Assembly: GCA_950071875.1 (NCBI GenBank)
Contig: CATMNW010000194.1
Coordinates: forward strand, 1 to 5,389
Direction: 5' to 3'
Length of the DNA stretch: 5,389 nt
Origin: an uncultured Erythrobacteraceae bacterium
Lineage (GTDB): Bacteria; Pseudomonadota; Alphaproteobacteria; Sphingomonadales; Sphingomonadaceae
Shown piece after piece: positions 1 through 4,878 of the stretch (its first letter is position 1; each line of letters begins with the position of its first letter). Below the pieces are notes generated by a model. The model searched no databases, was not told where the DNA came from, and saw nothing but the letters and a program-made list of their open reading frames with translations. Position numbers and translations under genes: made by a program.

Positions 1-551
1 AAAGCGGCTGCCACTTCCGGGCCGCCGGTGAAGACCGCGCATTCGTCGGGCGTGAAATATTCTTCCACCAGTTCCTTGGTCAGCAAGCTGGTTTTCTCGG
101 TAAATTCGCTAGGCTTGATCATGGCGCGGTTGCCGGCGGCGAAAACCTGCATGAGGGGGCCGAAGGCAAGATTGACCGGGAAGTTCCATGGGCTCAGTAT
201 CCCGATCACACCCTTGGCTTCGTACCGCACTTCGGCCTTGGCGCCGAGCAGACCCAAGGGGAACTGGACATGGCGTTTTTCTGCCCGTGCCCACTTGTCA
301 ATGTTCTTGAGACAATATTTGCCGAAATTCACCGTGCTCGCGATGTCCGTGATCATGGACTGGTGCGGGGAACGGTTGCCGAAGTCGGCAGCCATGACCT
401 TGCACAGGTCGTCGCCGTGGTCCTTGAGCAGCTTGATCGCCCGTTCGACGCGGTCCTTGCGCAGCGCCATAGGTTCAGGCCGCATCTGGTGATGGGCGGC
501 CCGCTGTTTGCGCAAGACAGCTTCCATTTCCTTCGTTCGATCGTCAGCCAT
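1..551 (-). CDS. Aldehyde dehydrogenase, coniferyl-aldehyde-dehydrogenase type (N-terminal part, runs off left edge)
   Basis: NAD(P)-dependent oxidation of an aldehyde to the carboxylic acid, in the cytoplasm. The 183 visible codons have no stop and begin MADDRTKEMEAVLRKQRAAH. ALDH hallmarks are seen: SPWNFPVNLAFGPLMQ at residues 120-135 (the N of PWNF at 123 is the usual oxyanion-hole Asn) and AGNRAMIKPSE at 139-149 (Lys146 and Glu149 contact the cofactor in this family). The short N-terminus before the Rossmann region and the PLGLLGAKAEVRYEAKGVIG stretch fit the class-3-like/coniferyl aldehyde dehydrogenase branch, usually about 470-480 aa, so roughly 40% is present. The catalytic Cys lies beyond the window and cannot be checked. 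The ATG at 551-549 was chosen because GGAG sits 6 nt upstream; an in-frame ATG at 578-576 lacks a ribosome binding site. The gene is divergent from the thiolase gene. ALDH is secure; the coniferyl substrate is only a family label, and a medium-chain aliphatic aldehyde is equally possible. Confidence 0.93.
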   Translation of the reverse strand, partial: MADDRTKEMEAVLRKQRAAHHQMRPEPMALRKDRVERAIKLLKDHGDDLCKVMAADFGNRSPHQSMITDIASTVNFGKYCLKNIDKWARAEKRHVQFPLGLLGAKAEVRYEAKGVIGILSPWNFPVNLAFGPLMQVFAAGNRAMIKPSEFTEKTSLLTKELVEEYFTPDECAVFTGGPEVAAA

Positions 552-563
552 GGCTCTCTCCGT

Positions 564-592
564 TTGATATTGCTGCATCGCAGCACTAGGTT
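564..592 (+). promoter_or_regulatory. Candidate sigma70-type promoter for the thiolase gene
   Basis: TTGATA at 564-569 matches the -35 consensus at five of six positions. It is followed by a 17-bp spacer and TAGGTT at 587-592, a weak -10 keeping T1, A2 and T6. Transcription would start near 598-600, giving a leader of about 57 nt before the thiolase ATG at 656. This is an inference from consensus only; alphaproteobacterial promoters often deviate from the E. coli consensus. Confidence 0.35.
571..585. repeat. Palindrome TGCTGC-ATC-GCAGCA, possible operator
   Basis: This is a perfect 6-bp inverted repeat with a 3-bp centre. It lies wholly inside the 17-bp spacer of the candidate thiolase promoter and in the leader of the divergent aldehyde dehydrogenase gene, where a bound repressor could affect both genes. 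The identity of any binding protein cannot be told from the sequence. A 6-bp arm can also arise by chance. Confidence 0.35.
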
Positions 593-595
593 ATG

Positions 596-628
596 GGCAA
601 CCCGATAGGTCGCTTTCGGCAACCGATA
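596..628. repeat. Imperfect direct repeat GGCAACCCGATA / GGCAACCGATA
   Basis: Copy 1 is at 596-607 and copy 2 at 618-628. They differ by one extra C, and their starts are 22 bp apart, about two helical turns, so both would face the same side of the DNA. The position, just downstream of the candidate thiolase transcription start, would suit regulator half-sites. This is inferred only from repetition and placement. Confidence 0.35.
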
Positions 629-655
629 TTCCAGAACACAAGGACCAGCACAAGC

Positions 656-1855
656 ATGACCCAGTTCAGCGCATCCGATCCCGTCGTCATTCTGTCTTAC
701 GCCCGTACCCCGATGGGCAGCATGCAGGGCGCCCTCGCCGGCGTTTCGGCAACCGAGCTCGGCGCGACGGCTGTAAAGGCAGCGGTCGAGCGTTCGGGCG
801 TGGCGCCGGACCAGTTCGATCGGACTTACATGGGCTGCGTTCTTCCCGCGGGTCTGGGACAGGCTCCTGCCCGCCAGGCTTCGATCAAGGCAGGTTTGCC
901 GAAGTCGGTCCAGGCCACCACCGTCAACAAGGTCTGCGGCAGCGGCATGCAGACAGTCATCATGGGCGCGGAAGCGCTGGCCAGCGGCACCGTCGATTAT
1001 GTCGTTGCAGGCGGGATGGAGAGCATGACGAATGCGCCCTACCTGCTCAAAAAACACCGTAGCGGTGCGCGCATCGGCCACGACACAACCTATGATCATA
1101 TGTTCCTCGACGGGCTGGAAGATGCCTATGAAGAAGGACGCGCCATGGGCACCTTCGCGCAGGACACCGCCAACGAGTATCAGCTCACACGCGAGCAGAT
1201 GGACGAGTATTCAATTGAATCGCTCCGCCGCGCCAATGCCGCTATCGAAAGCGGTGCCTTTGCAGACGAAGTCGTCGGAGTGACGTATGCGACGCGTGGC
1301 GGCGATGTGACGGTCGACACCGACGAAGCGCCCGGTCGCGGAAAGCCCGACAAGATCCCGACCTTGCGCCCCGCCTTTGCCAAGGACGGAACGATTACCG
1401 CGGCGACCTCGTCTTCGATCTCCGATGGTGCGGCTGCAGTTGTCCTTTCCCGCGAAAGTGTAGCAGCGAAGAACGGGCAGGAACCTGTCGCGAAAATCGT
1501 TGCAATGGCCGCCCACGCACAGGAACCGAGCGAGTTTACCGTCGCTCCCGTCGGTGCGATCAACAAGGTGCTCGAAAAGGCCGGTTGGTCGGCTGACGAT
1601 GTCGAACTGTGGGAAGTCAACGAGGCCTTTGCTTGCGTCGCCATGTTCGCCATGCGCGACATTGGCATTCCACATGAAAAGATCAATGTGAACGGTGGCG
1701 GCACTGCGTTGGGCCATCCGATCGGCGCAAGCGGAACGCGGATCATCGTCACTCTTCTCAATGCGCTGAAAAACCAGGGCAAGAAGCGCGGCATAGCATC
1801 GCTCTGCATCGGCGGTGGCGAAGCGACCGCTGTTGCGGTCGAGCTGGTGGGATAA
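656..1855 (+). CDS. Acetyl-CoA C-acetyltransferase (thiolase)
   Basis: Cytoplasmic thiolase, 399 aa, which joins two acetyl-CoA into acetoacetyl-CoA plus CoA, or runs the reverse thiolysis. It serves ketone-body/PHB-type pathways or the last step of beta-oxidation. All thiolase landmarks are present: nucleophile Cys94 in NKVCGSGMQT, the VAGGMESMTNAPYL segment (117-130), VNEAFA (321-326), His354 in GGGTALGHPIGASG, and the second catalytic Cys384 in CIGGGEATAV. The length and the MFLDGLEDAYEEGRAMG segment (149-165) fit the biosynthetic/mitochondrial ACAT1-like branch better than FadA. TSSSISDGAAA (251-261) replaces the more usual NASGLNDGAAA. I chose the ATG at 656 (MTQFSASDPV), with AGGA at 641-644 upstream, over an in-frame ATG at 593 that adds 21 residues with no family similarity and lies in the control region. 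Chain-length preference cannot be fixed from the sequence. Confidence 0.95.
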   Translation: MTQFSASDPVVILSYARTPMGSMQGALAGVSATELGATAVKAAVERSGVAPDQFDRTYMGCVLPAGLGQAPARQASIKAGLPKSVQATTVNKVCGSGMQTVIMGAEALASGTVDYVVAGGMESMTNAPYLLKKHRSGARIGHDTTYDHMFLDGLEDAYEEGRAMGTFAQDTANEYQLTREQMDEYSIESLRRANAAIESGAFADEVVGVTYATRGGDVTVDTDEAPGRGKPDKIPTLRPAFAKDGTITAATSSSISDGAAAVVLSRESVAAKNGQEPVAKIVAMAAHAQEPSEFTVAPVGAINKVLEKAGWSADDVELWEVNEAFACVAMFAMRDIGIPHEKINVNGGGTALGHPIGASGTRIIVTLLNALKNQGKKRGIASLCIGGGEATAVAVELVG

Positions 1856-1866
1856 ACGGGCACTTA

Positions 1867-1900
1867 CCCCTTTCGCCCGCGTTGGGTGTCGCGAAAGGGG
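1867..1900 (+). promoter_or_regulatory. Strong RNA hairpin that occludes the Shine-Dalgarno of the first lipoprotein gene
   Basis: CCCCTTTCGC (1867-1876) pairs perfectly with GCGAAAGGGG (1891-1900), a 10-bp stem with a 14-nt loop. The 3' arm contains the AAGGGG that serves as ribosome binding site for the ATG at 1909, so the folded form would hide it. The hairpin starts 11 nt after the thiolase stop. It lacks a downstream U-tract (AAATTTCC follows), so it is a poor intrinsic terminator. It may instead throttle translation of the lipoprotein or protect the 3' end of thiolase mRNA. The structure is seen in the sequence; its role is inferred. Confidence 0.55.
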
Positions 1901-1908
1901 AAATTTCC

Positions 1909-2343
1909 ATGAACAAGTTCCTGATAGCTGCATCGTGTTTGGTGCTTGCCGCTTGCGGTTCGAACGACGCGGAAGCGCCGGTCGAGCCCGTGGAAACTGC
2001 CGATACGACACTCGACAGCACGGCTACGGGCGACGTCACCGGTACCTACGAGGTCCAGATGGCTGACGGCAGCGTCACCATGCAGACGATCAATGCCGAT
2101 GGCACTTATGTGGATGCAACTGCAGACGGAACACGCGTGGGCGGTGGCTCGTGGCGCACAGGCGATGACGGCGCGATGTGCTTCGATCCGGAAGGAAACG
2201 ATCCCGAGGAATGCTACACCGGCGGGGCGCCCGGCGAAGATGGCGCCTTCGAAATGCGCGGCCCGGATGGCACGGTCCAGTCTACCGTCCGCAAGGTCGA
2301 GGCCGACCCGGACGCCGGAGCGATGGTAGCCCCCGTCGATTAA
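1909..2343 (+). CDS. Small lipoprotein of unknown function, CFDPEG type (paralogue 1)
   Basis: The 144-aa precursor has a lipoprotein signal: MNKFLIAASCLVLAAC, lipobox L13-A14-A15-C16, then Gly17. There is no Asp at +2, so outer-membrane sorting is likely. An Ala/Glu/Asp/Thr-rich linker (about 17-43) leads to a compact region with GTYEVQMADG (45-54), QTINADGTYVD (59-69), VGGGSW (77-82), CFDPEG (91-96) and Cys102; Cys91 and Cys102 could form a periplasmic disulfide. The whole region aligns with the next gene's product, so the two are tandem paralogues. I know such proteins only as hypothetical proteins of Sphingomonadales-like genomes and assign no function. The ATG at 1909 was chosen over the in-frame TTG at 1882 because the signal peptide begins there and AAGGGG precedes it. 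It could share thiolase transcripts (53-nt gap), but the hairpin between them argues for separate control. A calycin-like or lysozyme-inhibitor-like fold is conceivable but not shown. Confidence 0.88.
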   Translation: MNKFLIAASCLVLAACGSNDAEAPVEPVETADTTLDSTATGDVTGTYEVQMADGSVTMQTINADGTYVDATADGTRVGGGSWRTGDDGAMCFDPEGNDPEECYTGGAPGEDGAFEMRGPDGTVQSTVRKVEADPDAGAMVAPVD

Positions 2344-2377
2344 TGGGCTCGACGGGTCGGATTGCACTTTCCGGCCC
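2332..2377 (+). promoter_or_regulatory. Two mutually exclusive hairpins between the paralogous lipoprotein genes
   Basis: Hairpin A pairs CCCGTCGA (2332-2339) with TCGACGGG (2349-2356) across the first gene's stop codon. Hairpin B pairs GGGTCGG (2354-2360) with CCGGCCC (2371-2377), with one G-U pair. They share bases 2354-2356, so only one can form at a time. Neither is followed by a U-run, so neither looks like a simple terminator. They may tune expression of the second gene or stabilise mRNA. In GC-rich DNA such pairing can also be accidental. Confidence 0.3.
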
Positions 2378-2400
2378 TCGCATCACGAAGGAATAGCCCG

Positions 2401-2823
2401 ATGCAGCGCACCATCGCCGCCAGTATTGCACTATCGACCCTGCTCGCATCGTGTGGTGAACAGCCTGACGATACCTATGATACGACCGTCCCGGAGTTTG
2501 CGGGCTCGCCGGTTTCCCCGGCAGCCTACGTAATGGCCCCCGGTCGCTATTCTATCGAGGGAGCAGACGGCACGGCATATTCGCAAACGCTTCTGCGCAC
2601 GGACGGTCGTTACATCGACTTCGATACCGACGGCGTGGAAGTAGGTGGCGGAACGTGGCGCGATTATCGCGGAAAAGCCTGTTTCGATCCCGAGGGTGAC
2701 GGGGAAGACGAACAGGAACGGTGCTGGATCAATTCAGCGCTTGCAGAAGATGGTAGTTTCACCACCACCCGCGACGATGGCACCGATAGCTACACTGTGC
2801 GCCCGCTCGACAGCGACGACTAG
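2401..2823 (+). CDS. Small lipoprotein of unknown function, CFDPEG type (paralogue 2)
   Basis: The 140-aa precursor begins MQRTIAASIALSTLLASC, with lipobox L15-A16-S17-C18 and Gly19 after the cysteine, so it is probably lipid-anchored in the outer membrane. A linker rich in Asp, Thr and Pro precedes a domain aligning with the preceding protein: GRYSIEGADG (48-57), QTLLRTDGRYID (62-73), VGGGTW (81-86), CFDPEG (94-99), Cys108, EDGSF (116-120) and TVRPL near the C-terminus. Cys94/Cys108 match Cys91/Cys102 of the paralogue, with 3 more residues between them. The mature protein is acidic and ends DSDD. AAGGA at 2388-2392, 8 nt before the ATG, supports this start over the in-frame TTG at 2362. The 57-nt gap suggests co-transcription with paralogue 1. 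The stop codon overlaps the stop of the converging SH3 gene. Function is unknown. Confidence 0.87.
   Translation: MQRTIAASIALSTLLASCGEQPDDTYDTTVPEFAGSPVSPAAYVMAPGRYSIEGADGTAYSQTLLRTDGRYIDFDTDGVEVGGGTWRDYRGKACFDPEGDGEDEQERCWINSALAEDGSFTTTRDDGTDSYTVRPLDSDD
2820..2823. other. CTAG shared by two convergent stop codons
   Basis: The rightward lipoprotein gene ends with TAG at 2821-2823 and the leftward SH3 gene ends with TAG at 2822-2820. The two genes overlap by three bases, and the palindromic CTAG supplies both stops. There is no room for an intrinsic terminator between them, so transcripts must run into the opposite gene or be ended by Rho or by signals inside coding sequence. Confidence 0.85.
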
Positions 2824-3296
2824 GGTTCACCCACGCCCCAGAGACGGGACTGGACAACATATCCACCCCTGTTGCCGATCAGGAACTCGCACCACCCGTC
2901 TTCGCAGTCGCCCAGTGCGCCAACCACACCGGGTTCCACACGCCACTTTATCGCCGCGTCCCGCGCCGGGCTGGCCCGCATCTCCGTCACACCGTCGCCG
3001 ATCACCACCGCGCCCCGTTCGGGGCTCAACAGTCGTGCGACGACCCAGCCCCTGATGCCATCGGGATCTTCTATAAGTCGCCAGCCTTCCATCAGGCGTA
3101 CGACTTTCACCGGCAATCCTGCCCGCCTGTATACCCAATCGATCTTGTAGTCGGCGCTGGGTCCCACGCGCATATTCAGTTCGCTTGCCCGGATGGTGGC
3201 CCAGTAAGGCGCTTCGCGATCCTGACCATGGGCGGGCATGGCAAGAGAAAGGAAGACAAGTGCAGGAAGGATGATACGTGCGACCATGTGGTGCAT
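2820..3296 (-). CDS. Exported protein with two bacterial SH3-like domains (SH3_4 / DUF1058 type)
   Basis: 158 aa. A signal peptide is visible: hydrophobic core IILPALVFLSLAM at 8-20 with probable cleavage after AHG (22-24), leaving a mature periplasmic protein from Gln25. The first SH3-like repeat spans about 33-90 and contains the typical LNMRVGPSADYKIDWVYRR (40-58), GWRLIE and GIRGWV. The second spans about 95-154 with MRASP (106-110), the CEDGWCEF pair (Cys131 and Cys136, plausible disulfide) and GGYV. Bacterial SH3 domains of this kind usually bind cell-wall or protein ligands; no catalytic domain is attached, so its exact role is unknown. Neither Met1 (3296) nor Met4 (3287) has a clear Shine-Dalgarno, and Met4 would give a more normal signal peptide. 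An in-frame stop at 3323-3321 rules out a much longer start. The gene is divergent from the hydroxyacid dehydrogenase gene, a pairing I believe recurs in alphaproteobacteria (from memory, unchecked). Confidence 0.9.
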   Translation of the reverse strand: MHHMVARIILPALVFLSLAMPAHGQDREAPYWATIRASELNMRVGPSADYKIDWVYRRAGLPVKVVRLMEGWRLIEDPDGIRGWVVARLLSPERGAVVIGDGVTEMRASPARDAAIKWRVEPGVVGALGDCEDGWCEFLIGNRGGYVVQSRLWGVGEP

Positions 3297-3400
3297 GGAT
3301 CGTGAAGTTTGTCGCCGCAGTCAACGCCCTTGATCGATGCAATCCTCACTCTGCAAATCCTTGACCACCCCCCTTCCCGGCCATTAGCGGTCCTGACGAT
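3297..3400. promoter_or_regulatory. Divergent intergenic region between the SH3 protein and hydroxyacid dehydrogenase genes
   Basis: This 104-bp spacer must carry both promoters. On the plus strand TTGACC (3361-3366) matches the -35 consensus at five of six positions, but the only plausible -10, CATTAG at 3382-3387, is weak and only 15 bp away. Transcription from it would start about 7 nt before the dehydrogenase ATG. No Shine-Dalgarno precedes either outward gene. On the minus strand I see no convincing -35/-10 pair. Confidence 0.35.
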
Positions 3401-4417
3401 ATGGAAAGCTCCGAATTGCGCCCCGCCAAACGTATCGACCGAACACCCCGCGTATTCGTCACGCGTCACCTCATGCCGGGTGTCGAGAGCCGCATGGCAG
3501 AACTGTTCGACGTGCGCCTGAACGCGGCAAATACGCCGCTGACAAGGGAGCAACTGGTCGAAGCGATGCAGAATTTCGATGTTCTGGTACCGACTGTTAC
3601 CGATCGCATCGATGCCGAAATGCTTGGCGCAGCAGGCGATGATCTTGGCCTTATCGCGAATTTCGGTGCAGGGACCGAACATATCGATCTCGAAGCTGCT
3701 GCGGCGCGCGATATCCTGGTCACGAACACGCCGGGCGTTTTCACCGATGATACTGCTGACCTCGCCATGGCGGGAATCATCGGCGTTCCGCGGCGGATCC
3801 GGGAGGGCGTCGAACTGATCCGCAGCGGACAATGGACCGGGTGGACACCGACCGCACTTCTGGGGACCAAATTGGCAGGCAAGGTCCTGGGTATCGTTGG
3901 CATGGGACGCATAGGCCAGGCTGTTGCCCATCGTGCTCGCGCCTTCGGGCTGGAGATCGCCTATCACAACCGCAAGCGCTTGCCCGAGGCGGTCGAACGC
4001 ATGTTCCAGGCGCGCTGGGTAGAAACCCTGGATGAGTTGATGGGCGAAGCCGACATTCTCACCCTTCACTGCCCAGCCGGGCCGAATACGCATCATATGA
4101 TCGACGCGCGCCGGATCGGCCTGATGAAGGACGGCGCCTGCCTCATCAACACCGCCCGCGGCGATCTCGTCGACCAGGAGGCGCTGATCGCGGCGCTGGA
4201 AAGCGGCAAGCTGGCTGGCGCAGGCCTAGACGTCTATCCAGATGAACCGAATGTCGACACACGCCTTATCCGCCACCCCAATGTCATGACGCTGCCCCAT
4301 ATCGGCAGCGCCACGCGCGAAGGCCGCGAGGACAGCGGCCTCAAGGTCATCGCCAATATCCGTATGTGGGCCGATGGGCACCGCCCGCCGGATCAGGTGC
4401 TCTCGGGCCTCGACTGA
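3401..4417 (+). CDS. D-2-hydroxyacid dehydrogenase, glyoxylate/hydroxypyruvate reductase-like
   Basis: Cytoplasmic NAD(P)-dependent reduction of a 2-keto acid (glyoxylate or hydroxypyruvate most likely) to the D-2-hydroxyacid. 338 aa, full length for the family. The substrate-domain loop NFGAGTEHIDL is at 87-97 and NTPGVFTDDTADLA at 109-122. The Rossmann motif G167-M-G169-R-I-G172 lies in VLGIVGMGRIGQAVAHRARA. The catalytic triad is complete: Arg253 (NTARGDLVD), Glu282 (YPDEP) and His300 (LPHIGSA). After the second Rossmann strand the sequence is AYHNRKR (187-193), with no acidic residue and several basic ones, which usually indicates NADPH preference. The ATG at 3401 is the only sensible start, because an in-frame TGA lies at 3362-3364 and the next Met (25) is inside the first strand region. 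No ribosome binding site is seen. It converges with the acetyltransferase gene, 3 bp apart. Other substrates (phosphoglycerate, D-lactate, formate) are less likely but not excluded. Confidence 0.94.
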   Translation: MESSELRPAKRIDRTPRVFVTRHLMPGVESRMAELFDVRLNAANTPLTREQLVEAMQNFDVLVPTVTDRIDAEMLGAAGDDLGLIANFGAGTEHIDLEAAAARDILVTNTPGVFTDDTADLAMAGIIGVPRRIREGVELIRSGQWTGWTPTALLGTKLAGKVLGIVGMGRIGQAVAHRARAFGLEIAYHNRKRLPEAVERMFQARWVETLDELMGEADILTLHCPAGPNTHHMIDARRIGLMKDGACLINTARGDLVDQEALIAALESGKLAGAGLDVYPDEPNVDTRLIRHPNVMTLPHIGSATREGREDSGLKVIANIRMWADGHRPPDQVLSGLD

Positions 4418-4420
4418 GGG

Positions 4421-4876
4421 TCAAAACGCTTTTTCGTAGAAGATGTTGAATGCGGTTTCAGTGTATCCGCCGAAGGCGCCGCAGCGTGTGAACCCATTAC
4501 GTAGGTAAAGGCGATTGGCGGGCTCGAAGGTCTCGCCGGTCCCTGTCTCGAGTAGCAGCCGGGAATACCCCCGCTCCCTCGCAGTCGCCTCGATGCGGTC
4601 AAGCAATGCCTGCCCCACGCCCCTTCGCAGGGCATGGTCTTCGGTGCGCATAGACTTGATCTCACCCGCCCTGCCGGAAAGCTCCCTCAGCGCACCGATG
4701 CCGATCAGAAGTCCGCCTTCGCGCGCTTCGAACACGGTCACATCGGTCCGGTCCAGCCCACTCAAATCCAGCGCGAAGGACGTACCCGGCGGCGATGCTT
4801 CATACATTCGCCGCTGGTGAACCGTCACGAGCTCGCGGACGTCGGCATCGGCAAGACTGGCGATGCCGATCTCCAT
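4421..4876 (-). CDS. GNAT-family N-acetyltransferase
   Basis: 151 aa, normal length for a single GNAT domain, cytoplasmic. It would transfer an acyl group from acetyl-CoA to an amine or similar acceptor. Motif A is visible: strand GEIKSMRTED (71-80), then the pyrophosphate-binding loop RRGVGQA (84-90) and helix LLDRIEATARERGY (91-104), followed by strand SRLLLETG (105-112). Motif B-like NRLYLRNGFTRCGAF (121-135) is the usual NxxLYxxxGF signature. The overall pattern (IKSMRT, LETG, NRLYLRNGF) resembles YsnE-like small-molecule/amino-acid acetyltransferases, but I would not name the substrate. ATG at 4876-4874 is preceded by GGGGGA, 6 nt away, inside the end of the upstream gene whose TGA lies 2 nt upstream. 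The two genes therefore form an operon, probably translationally coupled. The stop lies 3 nt from that of the convergent dehydrogenase gene. Confidence 0.93.
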   Translation of the reverse strand: MEIGIASLADADVRELVTVHQRRMYEASPPGTSFALDLSGLDRTDVTVFEAREGGLLIGIGALRELSGRAGEIKSMRTEDHALRRGVGQALLDRIEATARERGYSRLLLETGTGETFEPANRLYLRNGFTRCGAFGGYTETAFNIFYEKAF

Positions 4877-4878
4877 GA

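Larger units (their letters stand above)
552..655. promoter_or_regulatory. Divergent intergenic control region between the aldehyde dehydrogenase and thiolase genes
   Basis: This 104-bp spacer must carry the promoters for both outward-facing genes. It contains a candidate sigma70 promoter for the thiolase (564-592), a palindrome inside that promoter's spacer (571-585), and an imperfect direct repeat (596-607 and 618-628). The rightward promoter overlaps the aldehyde dehydrogenase leader, so any leftward promoter must lie within the thiolase leader. I found no convincing leftward -35/-10 pair; CATAAC on the minus strand (complement of 590-595) is the best -10 but lacks a good -35. Confidence 0.6.

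Noticed and set aside
593..655. Upstream in-frame ATG extending the thiolase by 21 residues
   Set aside because: The added residues are not thiolase-like, there is no ribosome binding site, and the stretch lies in the divergent control region. The ATG at 656 has AGGA upstream and fits the family N-terminus.
353..1099. Long minus-strand open frame of 248 codons across the 5' end of the aldehyde dehydrogenase gene, the control region and the thiolase gene
   Set aside because: It overlaps two well-supported genes and crosses their divergent promoters. The translation is Arg/Ala/Cys-rich with no domain; it is a GC-rich shadow frame.
1209..1220. Perfect 12-bp AT-rich palindrome ATTCAATTGAAT inside the thiolase gene
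   Set aside because: It encodes ordinary family residues (YSIES) in frame and has no regulatory context. A single palindrome of this size is plausible by chance. The 10-bp TATGATCATA at 1091-1100 was set aside for the same reason.
1180..1863. Minus-strand open frame of 227 codons opposite the thiolase gene
   Set aside because: It is antisense to conserved thiolase catalytic motifs. Its composition (Ser/Pro/Ala-rich) is typical of an antisense shadow, and there is no ribosome binding site or recognisable domain.
1882..1908. TTG start nine codons upstream of the first lipoprotein
   Set aside because: It would place extra residues in front of a good lipoprotein signal peptide, and it lies inside the hairpin loop. 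The ATG at 1909 has a proper ribosome binding site.
552..3400. Both divergent spacers (552-655 and 3297-3400) are exactly 104 bp
   Set aside because: I see no shared sequence between them, and the length of each depends on start-codon choice, so this is treated as coincidence.
3176..4096. Minus-strand open frame of 306 codons opposite the hydroxyacid dehydrogenase gene
   Set aside because: It overlaps the complete Rossmann domain on the other strand and the start of the SH3 gene. No family features are present; it is a shadow frame.
4408..4434. Possible intrinsic terminator: short stem CCTC/GAGG followed by TTTTT at 4430-4434
   Set aside because: The stem is only 4 bp and is separated from the T-run by 10 bases, and the T-run is coding sequence of the acetyltransferase C-terminus.
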